Below are positions 16,713 through 24,738 of a stretch of 64,000 bases of DNA, piece by piece. The stretch spans positions 124,001 to 188,000 of the forward strand of contig NZ_REFV01000002.1 in NCBI RefSeq assembly GCF_003688895.1, read 5' to 3'. How positions within the stretch are numbered: position 1 is the first letter of the stretch; each line of letters starts with the position of its first letter. The position numbers were made by a program, and so were the translations under genes. The notes below the pieces were generated by a model that was not told the DNA's origin, ran no database searches, and was given only the letters and a program-made list of their open reading frames with translations. Source of the stretch: Dokdonia sinensis (GTDB lineage: Bacteria > Bacteroidota > Bacteroidia > Flavobacteriales > Flavobacteriaceae).

Positions 16713-17683
16713 TGCCCCTAGTTTCCTCAACGTTTACCGCTCGCGGACTGATGAAAAATCCGCATTTCTCAACGATTTATTCGGCTAAGGTGCGTCGGGT
16801 GCGGGGTGTCGTTCAGGAGCGGGAACGTTTTGAACTGCCAGACGGGGATTTTATAGATGTGGACTGGAGTTTTCCGCTTTCGCGAAAGCAGACAAAGAAA
16901 GTAGCATTACTTTTTCACGGTCTAGAAGGAAACGCCCAGCGCACCTATATGCTCGGGATGGCAAAGCTCCTCAATCAAAATGGATACGACGTGGCCAGCG
17001 TAAACTTTAGAGGTTGTAGCGGAATACAAAACCGACGCTACCGCTCCTATCACAGCGGAGAAACAGAAGACATAAGACACCTCGCCAAAACCATCGCCGA
17101 AAGAGACGAATACCAAACGATGACGCTTTACGGTGTTAGTCTAGGAGGGAATGCTGTTTTAAAGTATTTGGGAGAAAAGAGAGGAATACCAACCATTCTT
17201 AAAGCAGTCGCGACAGTAGGTGTTCCCACAGATTTAAAAGCTTCACTCATACAACTCAACAAAAAGGAAAATATCGTTTATAGGACTTCGTTTCTAGTGG
17301 ATTTGCGGGGGAAATACAAAAAGAAAATGAAACTTTTTCCCGATAAAATGAGCTGGGAGGAATATAAGAAAATCAAGTCTTTACAGGCTTTTGATAATGT
17401 ATATACTGCACCTGCACACGGATTTGAAGACGCCCTCGATTATTATGCAAAGTCGAGTAGTTTTAATTATTTGCCTGAGGTTGAAATTCCAACTTTGGTT
17501 CTCAATGCACGTAACGACAGTTTCCTGCACGGAGATTGTTTTCCATATGCTACAGCGAAAGCGTCAAAAAATTTGCACCTGGAAACTCCAGAATACGGCG
17601 GTCACGTAGGTTTTTATCAAACTGGAGATTTTTATTATAGTGAGCTAAGAAGTCTGGAATTTTTTCAGGAAAATATGAAGTAA
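16712..17683 (+). CDS. YheT family alpha/beta-hydrolase
   Basis: The 323-residue hydrolase resembles E. coli YheT and eukaryotic ABHD1/3. It has the oxyanion segment LLFHGLEGNAQRTYM, the nucleophile elbow YGVSLGGNAVLKYLG (Ser in GVSLGG), an acid candidate in LNARNDSFL and the catalytic His in YGGHVGF. The substrate is probably an ester or lipid. Its start overlaps the bestrophin stop by one base, suggesting coupling. A palindrome copy at 16875 encodes PLSRKQ. Confidence 0.9.
   Translation: MPLVSSTFTARGLMKNPHFSTIYSAKVRRVRGVVQERERFELPDGDFIDVDWSFPLSRKQTKKVALLFHGLEGNAQRTYMLGMAKLLNQNGYDVASVNFRGCSGIQNRRYRSYHSGETEDIRHLAKTIAERDEYQTMTLYGVSLGGNAVLKYLGEKRGIPTILKAVATVGVPTDLKASLIQLNKKENIVYRTSFLVDLRGKYKKKMKLFPDKMSWEEYKKIKSLQAFDNVYTAPAHGFEDALDYYAKSSSFNYLPEVEIPTLVLNARNDSFLHGDCFPYATAKASKNLHLETPEYGGHVGFYQTGDFYYSELRSLEFFQENMK
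16875..16889. repeat. Iterated palindrome, 15 bp, inside the yheT-like gene
   Basis: CGCTTTCGCGAAAGC, read as LSRK in a surface-type stretch before the hydrolase core. Confidence 0.95.
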
Positions 17684-17734
17684 AAAAGGGCAGTTGCTTA
17701 TCTTTATATATTAGAATGTAATCCAATAGATATT

Positions 17735-18247
17735 ATGAATATTAAAAAAATACTGGCTTTAGTAGCCTTTGCAGGAGTGATTGTAAGTTGTGGTGGAGAC
17801 GAAAAGAAGAAAGATGAGAAGGAGTCTGTAACCATAGGAGCTAAGAAACAAAGCAAAAAGAAAGATGACAATGCAGTTAATCTAGCGCTTGCTGGAAATG
17901 ACTTGATGAAATTTGATAAGGAGGAGTTTACCGTAAAAGCGGGACAGGAAGTAACACTAACATTGCGTCATACCGGAAAAATAGATATTAAAGTTATGGG
18001 ACACAACTTTGTGCTTTTAAAGCAAGGCGTAAATGTGCCTGCCTTTTCTGCAAATGCTTCTTCAGCAGGACAAGCCAATGACTGGATTCCAGAAGGAACA
18101 GATGATGTTATTGCACATACAAAAATGATAGGTGGAGGTCAAAGCACTTCTGTAACCTTTACCGCTCCAGAAGCTGGAACTTACGATTTTATCTGTAGTT
18201 TTCCTGGGCATTCAGGACTGATGAAGGGTAAGTTTATTGTGGAGTAA
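17735..18247 (+). CDS. Azurin, type 1 copper protein (lipoprotein)
   Basis: Azurins carry single electrons in the periplasm. The 170-residue precursor has a lipoprotein signal (LVAFAGVIVSC), a Lys/Glu/Asp-rich linker (about 21-48) and a cupredoxin domain from about 50. The copper ligands are visible: His in VMGHNFVLL, and Cys, His and Met in FICSFPGHSGLMKGKF. The lipid anchor is unlike the soluble azurins of Proteobacteria but common in Bacteroidota. Confidence 0.93.
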   Translation: MNIKKILALVAFAGVIVSCGGDEKKKDEKESVTIGAKKQSKKKDDNAVNLALAGNDLMKFDKEEFTVKAGQEVTLTLRHTGKIDIKVMGHNFVLLKQGVNVPAFSANASSAGQANDWIPEGTDDVIAHTKMIGGGQSTSVTFTAPEAGTYDFICSFPGHSGLMKGKFIVE

Positions 18248-18265
18248 TTCATTATAATATATTTT

Positions 18266-18299
18266 GAGACCTGTATTGATTAAATTTAGTACGGGTTTC
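18266..18299 (+). terminator. Terminator of the azurin gene
   Basis: GAGACCTGTA pairs with TACGGGTTTC when G-U wobbles are allowed, with a TTGTTTT tail. It lies 18 bases past the stop codon. Confidence 0.6.
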
Positions 18300-18330
18300 T
18301 TGTTTTAGTCCTTTTCAATACCTTTGTGTT

Positions 18331-18537
18331 ATGTCCAAAAAAAATCTCAAAGAAAAACTAGCTCAGTACATTCTAGATGCAGACGAAAACGCCCTCAATT
18401 ATCTCAATGAAGCCGCTGTCAAGTATGATGAACATCAGAAAATACTTGATAAAATGATTGAGGAAGGGGAAGAGGATATTGCTGCGGGGCGAATAGTATC
18501 TCACGAGGAAGTGATGAAAAGTCTTGGTTTGAGATGA
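18331..18537 (+). CDS. Antitoxin of a ParE/RelE-type toxin-antitoxin pair
   Basis: A 68-residue, acidic, helical protein (AAVKYDEHQKILDKMIEEGE, then DIAAGRIVSHEEVMKSLGL). The tail IVSHEEVMK resembles the C-terminus of antitoxins that wrap ParE/RelE toxins. Its stop overlaps the toxin start by four bases (ATGA), the classical antitoxin-first order. The DNA-binding type is not clear from the sequence. Confidence 0.7.
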   Translation: MSKKNLKEKLAQYILDADENALNYLNEAAVKYDEHQKILDKMIEEGEEDIAAGRIVSHEEVMKSLGLR

Positions 18538-18845
18538 AAAAAGTTGCCTACTCTAAAAGAGGCTCTAGAGATTTTCATAAACTCAAAGAATTTTATAATC
18601 ATCTATACGGTGAGAAAAAAACCAGGTCTATCCTAGAAGAGCTTGATAAGACTATTCTTATACTAGAATCACCAAATTTCAACTTTAAAGAATCTGGAGA
18701 AATAGACCAACAATTTGACCATTTAGAGTACGAGTATAGAAAACTCATTCACCATCATTGCAAGATAACCTATAGGGAGGGGAAGGAGTTCATTTATGTT
18801 GTTCGGGTGTTTGATACGAGGCAGGCTCCTGATAGAAATTTATAA
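18534..18845 (+). CDS. ParE/RelE superfamily toxin
   Basis: The 103-residue protein has the ParE/RelE plan: SKRGSRDFHKLKEFYNHLYG as the first helices, a middle HLEYEYRKLIHHHCKITYRE strand pair and a C-terminal VVRVFDTRQAPDRNL, the family's final strand and Arg-containing tail. ParE toxins poison gyrase and RelE toxins cut mRNA; the sequence does not decide between them. It overlaps the antitoxin gene. Confidence 0.8.
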   Translation: MKKVAYSKRGSRDFHKLKEFYNHLYGEKKTRSILEELDKTILILESPNFNFKESGEIDQQFDHLEYEYRKLIHHHCKITYREGKEFIYVVRVFDTRQAPDRNL

Positions 18846-18850
18846 CAATC

Positions 18851-19822
18851 TTACAAAAAATCATCACTCTCCACATAAGCATCTATCACCCGTTGCTCAC
18901 CTTCTTTGCCTTTTATAGAATTCCCGTGCTCCATTCCTAAAACACCGTCGTAGCCTCGATTGTGTATGTATTTAAAGACGTTCTTATAGTTTATTTCACC
19001 AGAAGTAGGCTCGTTGCGACCGGGGTTGTCACCTATTTGGAAATAAGCGATTTCATCCCAAGTCTGTTCAATGTTAGGGATGAGATTTCCCTCTTGAATT
19101 TGCTGGTGGTAGATGTCAAATAGAATTTTACAGGAAGGACTGTTTACCGCCTTACAGATTTGATAAGCTTGAGGAGATTCCGAAAGGAATAGCCCAGGGT
19201 GATTTCTAAAATTGAGTGGTTCTAAAACCATTACAATCCCGTGAGGTTCTAGAATGGCACTTGCCTGTTTTAGTGTTTCAACAACATTTGCGGTTTGGTA
19301 GGCTATATTTTGACGCAAGTCTACGTGCCCCGGAACTACGGTCATCCATTTTGCATTTACTCTCTTTGCCACCGCTATAGATTTTCGGATGTCCTCCAGA
19401 AATTCGTCACGCCATTCTTGCTTCCCGCTTGCGAGGTTAGGTTCTGTCCAATAAATTTTATGGGCTACAAAAACACCCATTGTCATATTGCGGGCGACCA
19501 TTGTTTTTGCCATTGCCTCCTGTTCGGCGATGGGACGATTGCGCATCTCGTTGTCTTCAAAGGCTGTATAACCTTGATCTGCCATAAAATTAAGCTGATC
19601 AATAGGGTCGTTACCAGCCATTTCCTTAAACATCCCGATGTGGGGTGCGTAGTTTAGGTTAAAAGTGTGTTTGGCATTGTTTGCTATTTGGACTCCGCTC
19701 AGCAGAGTTTTCGCGAAAGCGGAATCATCCAAAGCATTTTCCATTGCACTTATACCTAATCCTCCTAAACCCAAAAAGGAACCCGTAAGAGCTCCTTTTT
19801 GTATAAATTTTCTTCTATTCAT
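18851..19822 (-). CDS. Tat-exported TIM-barrel (hydroxypyruvate isomerase-like) protein
   Basis: The 323-residue protein starts with a twin-arginine-type signal (MNRRKFIQKGALTGSFLG), so it is probably exported folded. The body is a sugar phosphate isomerase/epimerase-type TIM barrel (xylose isomerase-like) with metal-ligand candidates in VMVLEPLNF (Glu), ILFDIYHQQ (Asp, His), IQIGDNPGRNE and LGMEHGNS (Glu). It is distal in the minus-strand group that begins with the GMC dehydrogenase, and probably acts on an oxidised sugar in the periplasm. A palindrome copy at 19709 encodes AFAKT. Confidence 0.85.
   Translation of the reverse strand: MNRRKFIQKGALTGSFLGLGGLGISAMENALDDSAFAKTLLSGVQIANNAKHTFNLNYAPHIGMFKEMAGNDPIDQLNFMADQGYTAFEDNEMRNRPIAEQEAMAKTMVARNMTMGVFVAHKIYWTEPNLASGKQEWRDEFLEDIRKSIAVAKRVNAKWMTVVPGHVDLRQNIAYQTANVVETLKQASAILEPHGIVMVLEPLNFRNHPGLFLSESPQAYQICKAVNSPSCKILFDIYHQQIQEGNLIPNIEQTWDEIAYFQIGDNPGRNEPTSGEINYKNVFKYIHNRGYDGVLGMEHGNSIKGKEGEQRVIDAYVESDDFL
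19709..19721. repeat. Iterated palindrome, 13 bp, inside the Tat TIM-barrel gene
   Basis: TTTCGCGAAAGCG (minus-strand frame SAFAKT), just after the signal peptide region. Confidence 0.9.
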
Positions 19823-19828
19823 AATCTT

Positions 19829-19859
19829 GTCATTCCCGCGTAGACGGGAATCTCATCCC
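19829..19859. repeat. TCATTCCCGCG-type repeat
   Basis: TGTCATTCCCGCGTAGACGG then GAATCTCATCC. The hairpin TTCCCG / CGGGAA is internal. It lies between the TIM-barrel gene and the dehydrogenase small subunit gene. Confidence 0.8.
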
Positions 19860-19913
19860 ATCTATCACTAGTTTTATTAATACTACAAGTTTCCCATCTG
19901 CGAGGGAATTTAA

Positions 19914-20555
19914 TTATAACGAATACGCCTTTCCTCCCGTAGCTTCGCTCACAGGTAGACAGCCAACTTGCTGTCCGGGTACTGGCTCATAAGCGAGTAC
20001 ATTTTCTCCTATCTCTTCTGAGGCTTTCCATCCCCAAATTGTCATCCCACGAATGTTTCCTAAGAGACTATAAGCGGCCGCATCTGGATCTGGTTTTACC
20101 GTTTTATCACGTTGGTATGCCTGGTAATACTCTCCTAAGCTTTTATTAAAAGCACTCTCTTGCTCGATAGAGGCGTTGAGATACTTTGATAGCAGTTTGT
20201 CATAATCTTCTGCTCCTGCATTTTCAAAGGTTTTGCGTGTAGCATCTTGTAAACGGTTTGCCAGAGCATCAAATCCTGCTTTAATTTGTGCTTGGTTTTC
20301 TTCACTTGCCACCTCATTCCAATAACTATCTATAAACTGGTGAACGCCCACATCTACAGCTCCAGGAATCGTGTCGTCTGACGGGATGATGAGATCTACA
20401 ATATGTCTTAAGGCTTGCCCTTGTGGCTTACTTATGAATACGGTTTCAAATATAGGGTCGTTCTTGCAACTCTGTAAGAGACTTAAGACTGTGGGTGTAG
20501 CTACAAGTGCCACGCCACCTAAACCTAGATTCTTTAATACTTGTCTTCTTTTCAT
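19914..20555 (-). CDS. Gluconate 2-dehydrogenase subunit 3 family protein
   Basis: The 213-residue product starts MKRRQVLKNLGLGGVALVAT, a twin-arginine signal, and then matches the small subunit of membrane-bound GMC dehydrogenases (RHIVDLIIPSDDTIPGAVDV, VHQFIDSYW). This subunit is needed to export and stabilise the GMC partner, whose gene ends two bases upstream of this start. The in-frame extension to 20606 overlaps the GMC gene and lacks a signal peptide, so it is rejected. Confidence 0.88.
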   Translation of the reverse strand: MKRRQVLKNLGLGGVALVATPTVLSLLQSCKNDPIFETVFISKPQGQALRHIVDLIIPSDDTIPGAVDVGVHQFIDSYWNEVASEENQAQIKAGFDALANRLQDATRKTFENAGAEDYDKLLSKYLNASIEQESAFNKSLGEYYQAYQRDKTVKPDPDAAAYSLLGNIRGMTIWGWKASEEIGENVLAYEPVPGQQVGCLPVSEATGGKAYSL

Positions 20556-20556
20556 C

Positions 20557-22260
20557 TTATGCTTCTTTTTTAAGTTGAGCTGCCGCGTGATTTGCTGCAC
20601 GCGCACTAAAAGCCATATAGGTAAGTGATGGGTTTACACAACTGGCAGAGGTCATAAACGCTCCGTCAGTTACGTAAACATTAGGTACTGCGTGCAACTG
20701 GTTATTTCCATTACATACAGAAGTCTTTGGGTCACGACCCATACGAGCAGTTCCCATCTCGTGTATTCCATTTCCAGGGGCGCTAGGATCATCCATAGTT
20801 TGTATGTCTGTGAAGCCTGCATTTTTAAGCATATCCTTAGCGCTTGCAATCATATCTTTGCGCATTTCCCACTCGTTTTCTTTCCATTCTGCGTCAAAGT
20901 TCACTTTAGGTAATCCCCATTTGTCTAAATCATTATAATCTAGCGTCATTTTATTTTCGTGATAAGGAAGACATTCTCCAAAGCCCATAAGACCTATCGT
21001 CCATCCTCCGGGCTCTTGAATTGCTTTCTTAAGTCCCGCTCCGTATCCTGCTTCTGCAATTTGAGGTTGATAATCACCGCGACCTGCGCCACCTTGATAA
21101 CCATAACCCCTTTTAAAGCTTTTTTGCTCTGTCTCACCACCTATATTTCTAAAGCGTGGTATATAAATGCCATTAGGGCGACGGCCTTTGTAATATTTAT
21201 CCTTGTCTCCATCCCATTTTGCAGTTGCTCCCGCTTTAAAGTGATGATCCATTAAGTTATGTCCCAGTTCTCCAGAGTCATTCCCCATTCCGTTAGGGAA
21301 ACGCTCGCTCTTAGATTGCATAAGGATACTTGTAGATCCTATGGCAGAGGCACAAAGGAAAACTACTTTTGCTTTGAACTCTAACTTTTCGTTAGTTTCC
21401 TGGTCTACAACGCGTACGCCAGTTGCTTTGCCCGATTTGTCATCATACATTACTTCAGTAACAATAGAGTAAGGACGCAATGTCATGTTTCCCGTGCGTT
21501 CGGCCGCAGGAAGTGTAGATGAGTTACTTGAGAAATATCCTCCAAATGGACACCCGCGCATACACCTATTTCTGAATTGGCAGGCAGAGCGCCCATCGTA
21601 TGTTTTATTACCTGTGATATGAGCAACACGACCTATGGTAAGTAGGCGACCGTCTTTATAATTTTCGGCGATGTTCTTTTTTAGGGTTTCCTCCACGCAG
21701 TTCAACTCCATAGGTGGAGAGAATTTTCCGTCAGGTAAAACTTCCAGTCCAAGGTTCTCCCCAGAAACAGATATATATTCTTCTACTTTATCATACCAAG
21801 GTGCAATATCTGCATAACGTACTGGCCAGTCTACAGCAATACCTTCCTTTTTATTTGCTTCAAAATCTATGTCGCTCCAGCGATAACTCTGGCGTCCCCA
21901 CATTAGAGAACGGCCTCCTACGTGATAACCGCGTATCCAGTCAAAACGTTTTGTTTCATTATAGGGATGGTCTACATCATCTACAAAAAAGTGACGATTT
22001 TCTGCTTTGTGCACATATCCAGTACGTGCTTGTTTTTCATATCGCGCCTCAACATCTCGAGGGTTTTCCCCTTTAAATTTGAGATCCCAAGGATCTTGGT
22101 GCATTGTAGGATAATCTTCTATATGCTTAACCATACGTCCACGCTCTAGAACGAGGGTTTTTAGACCATTCTCACACAATTCTTTTGCTGCCCATCCTCC
22201 GGAGATACCTGAGCCTACGACAATTGCGTCGTACATTTCGTTTTCGTTAGCTGTATTCAC
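20557..22260 (-). CDS. GMC family oxidoreductase (sugar 3-dehydrogenase-like)
   Basis: The 567-residue flavoenzyme has the N-terminal FAD-binding motif AIVVGSGISGGWAAKELCEN and GMC C-terminal features: HEMGTARMGRDPKTSVCNGN and GAFMTSASCVNPSLTYMA. A Cys-rich stretch (CQFRNRCMRGCPFGGYF) is typical of gluconate/glucoside dehydrogenases of this type. No signal peptide is present; the Tat-signalled subunit 3 likely carries it out. With the DUF1080 and TIM-barrel genes around it, the best guess is oxidation of the sugar C3 hydroxyl, as in glucoside 3-dehydrogenases. Substrate is inferred from context. Confidence 0.9.
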   Translation of the reverse strand: MNTANENEMYDAIVVGSGISGGWAAKELCENGLKTLVLERGRMVKHIEDYPTMHQDPWDLKFKGENPRDVEARYEKQARTGYVHKAENRHFFVDDVDHPYNETKRFDWIRGYHVGGRSLMWGRQSYRWSDIDFEANKKEGIAVDWPVRYADIAPWYDKVEEYISVSGENLGLEVLPDGKFSPPMELNCVEETLKKNIAENYKDGRLLTIGRVAHITGNKTYDGRSACQFRNRCMRGCPFGGYFSSNSSTLPAAERTGNMTLRPYSIVTEVMYDDKSGKATGVRVVDQETNEKLEFKAKVVFLCASAIGSTSILMQSKSERFPNGMGNDSGELGHNLMDHHFKAGATAKWDGDKDKYYKGRRPNGIYIPRFRNIGGETEQKSFKRGYGYQGGAGRGDYQPQIAEAGYGAGLKKAIQEPGGWTIGLMGFGECLPYHENKMTLDYNDLDKWGLPKVNFDAEWKENEWEMRKDMIASAKDMLKNAGFTDIQTMDDPSAPGNGIHEMGTARMGRDPKTSVCNGNNQLHAVPNVYVTDGAFMTSASCVNPSLTYMAFSARAANHAAAQLKKEA

Positions 22261-22301
22261 TAGACTATGTATTAAAGTGATTTTTTTATGATGTAGATTA
22301 C

Positions 22302-22309
22302 CAAATATA
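22302..22309 (-). promoter_or_regulatory. Putative -7 promoter box of the GMC operon
   Basis: Minus-strand TATATTTG matches TAnnTTTG exactly, 42 bases upstream of the GMC start. A -33 TTG is not evident. Confidence 0.4.
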
Positions 22310-22426
22310 TAAATTTTAAGTTGTTTTTTGAGGAATTATAAAAAAGGTTACCTTAGACCAACAATAGATTTAACAGTAACTCGCGAGCGAAAACGTTATA
22401 GTTTGCTCAGAATTGAACAATCCAAT

Positions 22427-23416
22427 ATGAAAAAACAACTTATTCTAACTGTGTTAGGCGTTTTAACGCTTTTTTCTTGTAAAAATGAGGTTAAAAATGA
22501 TGATGATAACGCTTTCGCGAAAGCGGACTCAACAGCAACTACAGTCCCCAATGATGATTACAAACATTCCCTTGCTCAATGGTCCCTTCACAAACCGTTT
22601 CAAGACGGAACAATGGATCCGATGGAATTTCCTCAAATAGCCAAAGATCTTGGCTTTACAGGTGTCGAATATGTAACGCAACTCTACCCTTCTGTAAAAG
22701 AAGTAGGAGCTGATTATAAGGAGCGAGTTATGGAACTAGCTACTGCTCTAAATAATAAGGCTCAAGTTGCAGGAATGGATAACGTTCTCATTATGGTAGA
22801 TCATGCTGGTGAACTCGCAGATCCCGATCCTGCAAAACTCAAGCAGGCTATAGAAAACCATAAAATCTGGATAGATGCAGCAAAAGTAATGGGAGCACAT
22901 TCTGTAAGAGCAAATCTCTTTGGCGAACTTGATCCTGTAAAATGGCACGACCTTTCTGTTGCCTCTCTCAAAGAGCTTGGTGATTATGGAAAGAGTATAG
23001 GTGTAAACATTATAATAGAAAATCACGGAGGATGGTCAAGCGACGCCGCAAAGCTTGTGGCAGTAATGAAAGAAGTAGCAATGGAGAACGTAGGAGTACT
23101 CCCAGATTTTGGAAACTTCTGTGTAAAACGTGAGGGTGGAGAACGCTGGGGAGCACCTTGTGTAGAGGAGTATGACACGTATAAAGGAATAAAGGAAATG
23201 ATGCCTTATGCAAAAGGGGTTTCAGCAAAGTCCTACAACTTTGATAGCTATGGGAATGAGACAAAACTAGATTACCAACGCATTATGCAAATTGTAGCTG
23301 ATAGTGGTTTTAAAGGATATGTAGGGACAGAGTACGAAGGCCCTTTAGAAGATCCAAAAAAAGGTATTGCACTTACAAAGGCGCTAGTTCAAAAATCAAT
23401 TGAAAATCTTAAATAA
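22427..23416 (+). CDS. TIM-barrel sugar isomerase/epimerase lipoprotein
   Basis: The 329-residue protein starts MKKQLILTVLGVLTLFSCKN, a lipoprotein signal; the longer frame from 22328 is therefore rejected. A TIM-barrel of the xylose isomerase-like type follows from about 45. Metal-ligand candidates are Glu in NIIIENHGG, Asp and Asn in VLPDFGNFC, and Glu in YVGTEYEGP. It leads the plus-strand half of the divergent sugar locus. A palindrome copy at 22510 inserts AFAKAD in the linker after the lipid anchor. Confidence 0.88.
   Translation: MKKQLILTVLGVLTLFSCKNEVKNDDDNAFAKADSTATTVPNDDYKHSLAQWSLHKPFQDGTMDPMEFPQIAKDLGFTGVEYVTQLYPSVKEVGADYKERVMELATALNNKAQVAGMDNVLIMVDHAGELADPDPAKLKQAIENHKIWIDAAKVMGAHSVRANLFGELDPVKWHDLSVASLKELGDYGKSIGVNIIIENHGGWSSDAAKLVAVMKEVAMENVGVLPDFGNFCVKREGGERWGAPCVEEYDTYKGIKEMMPYAKGVSAKSYNFDSYGNETKLDYQRIMQIVADSGFKGYVGTEYEGPLEDPKKGIALTKALVQKSIENLK
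22510..22525. repeat. Iterated palindrome, full form, in the linker of the TIM-barrel lipoprotein
   Basis: Perfect 16-mer encoding AFAKA between the lipobox and the barrel, where an insertion would be tolerated. Confidence 0.95.
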
Positions 23417-23422
23417 TAGTAT

Positions 23423-24646
23423 ATGAAGTCTACTACAAAATTCCAACTTTCCTTTATGATGTTCCTCGAGTTTTTTATCTGGGGAGGGTGGTTTGTAACC
23501 TTAGGAACATTTATGGGAAATAACCTAAATGCCGAAGGCGCAGAGATTGCGGCAGCATTCTCTACCCAATCTTGGGGAGCGATAATAGCACCTTTCATTA
23601 TAGGCTTAATTGCAGATAGATTTTTTAATGCGGAGCGTATTCTGGGAGTATTACATTTAATAGGAGCAGGATTAATGTATATGATGTCTCAGGCGACAGA
23701 CTCGGCTGTTTTCTATCCATATGTTCTAGGTTATATGATTGCTTATATGCCCACATTGGCATTAGTAAATTCTGTAGCATTTAATCAGATGAAAGATCCA
23801 TCTAAGGATTTCCCTTTTATCAGAGTTTGGGGCACAGTAGGCTGGATTGTTGCTGGATTATTAATAAGCTTTGCTTTTGGATGGGATTCTCAGGAGTCTA
23901 TTGCAGGAGGATTATTAAAGAACACATTTATAATGACAGCAATTGCTTCGGCAGTATTGGGTCTTTTTAGTTTTGCACTTCCTGCGACACCGCCTAGTTC
24001 TAAAGGAGAAAAGGCGAGTATATCCGATATTTTAGGATTAGAAGCGCTTGGATTACTTAAGGATAGGAACTTTCTGGTATTCTTCCTTTCATCGGTTTTA
24101 ATTTGTATTCCGCTGGCGTTTTATTATCAGAATTTAAGTCCGTTTTTAACGGAATCTGGCGTAGAAAAGTCTACAGCACTTGCTTCTATAGGTCAAGTTT
24201 CTGAAGTTGTTTTTATGCTTTTACTCCCGTTTTTCTTTAAAAAATTTGGATTCAAAAAGACAATTTTAGTAGGAATGCTAGCTTGGACGGTACGTTACCT
24301 ATTGTTTGCATATGGTAATACGGGAGATTTATTCTTTATGGTAATCACAGGAATCGTACTCCACGGAATCTGTTATGACTTCTTCTTTGTTTCAGGGCAA
24401 ATTTATACAGACAGTAAGGCAGGTCCAAAAATCAAGAGTGCCGCTCAAGGCCTCATAACTTTAGCTACTTATGGAGTAGGAATGCTCGTAGGATTCTATG
24501 TGGCAGGAAAAATAACAGATGCAAATATTGTGGGTGAAGGACACGACTGGAATTCCGTATGGATATTTCCAGCGATATTTGCCGCTGCAGTTTTCGTAAT
24601 ATTTGCAGTACTTTTTAAGAGCGAAAAAATAGAATATCAAGAATAA
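23423..24646 (+). CDS. MFS permease, nucleoside:H+ symporter-like
   Basis: A 407-residue, 12-helix transporter resembling the NupG/XapB nucleoside permeases (LSFMMFLEFFIWGGWFVTLG, then IGLIADRFFNAERILG and FIRVWGTVGWIVAG). In sugar loci of Bacteroidota such permeases probably import mono- or disaccharides, including oxidised ones. It follows the TIM-barrel lipoprotein by six bases, so it is in the same operon, and a strong terminator follows it. Confidence 0.88.
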   Translation: MKSTTKFQLSFMMFLEFFIWGGWFVTLGTFMGNNLNAEGAEIAAAFSTQSWGAIIAPFIIGLIADRFFNAERILGVLHLIGAGLMYMMSQATDSAVFYPYVLGYMIAYMPTLALVNSVAFNQMKDPSKDFPFIRVWGTVGWIVAGLLISFAFGWDSQESIAGGLLKNTFIMTAIASAVLGLFSFALPATPPSSKGEKASISDILGLEALGLLKDRNFLVFFLSSVLICIPLAFYYQNLSPFLTESGVEKSTALASIGQVSEVVFMLLLPFFFKKFGFKKTILVGMLAWTVRYLLFAYGNTGDLFFMVITGIVLHGICYDFFFVSGQIYTDSKAGPKIKSAAQGLITLATYGVGMLVGFYVAGKITDANIVGEGHDWNSVWIFPAIFAAAVFVIFAVLFKSEKIEYQE

Positions 24647-24666
24647 CGTTGTACGCGAGTACGCTC

Positions 24667-24696
24667 AAATAGCCCAAGAACTTCTTTGGGCTATTT
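24667..24696 (+). terminator. Terminator or attenuator after the MFS gene
   Basis: Stem AAATAGCCCAAGAA / TTCTTTGGGCTATTT with a T-rich tail, between the MFS and Gfo/Idh genes. Confidence 0.75.
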
Positions 24697-24738
24697 GTTT
24701 TTTGTAATTTTAGAATAACTCAAAATAAATAGGATATA

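Noticed and set aside
18331-18845. Toxin-antitoxin pair as a mark of a mobile island
   Set aside because: No integrase, att site or shift in composition is seen around it.
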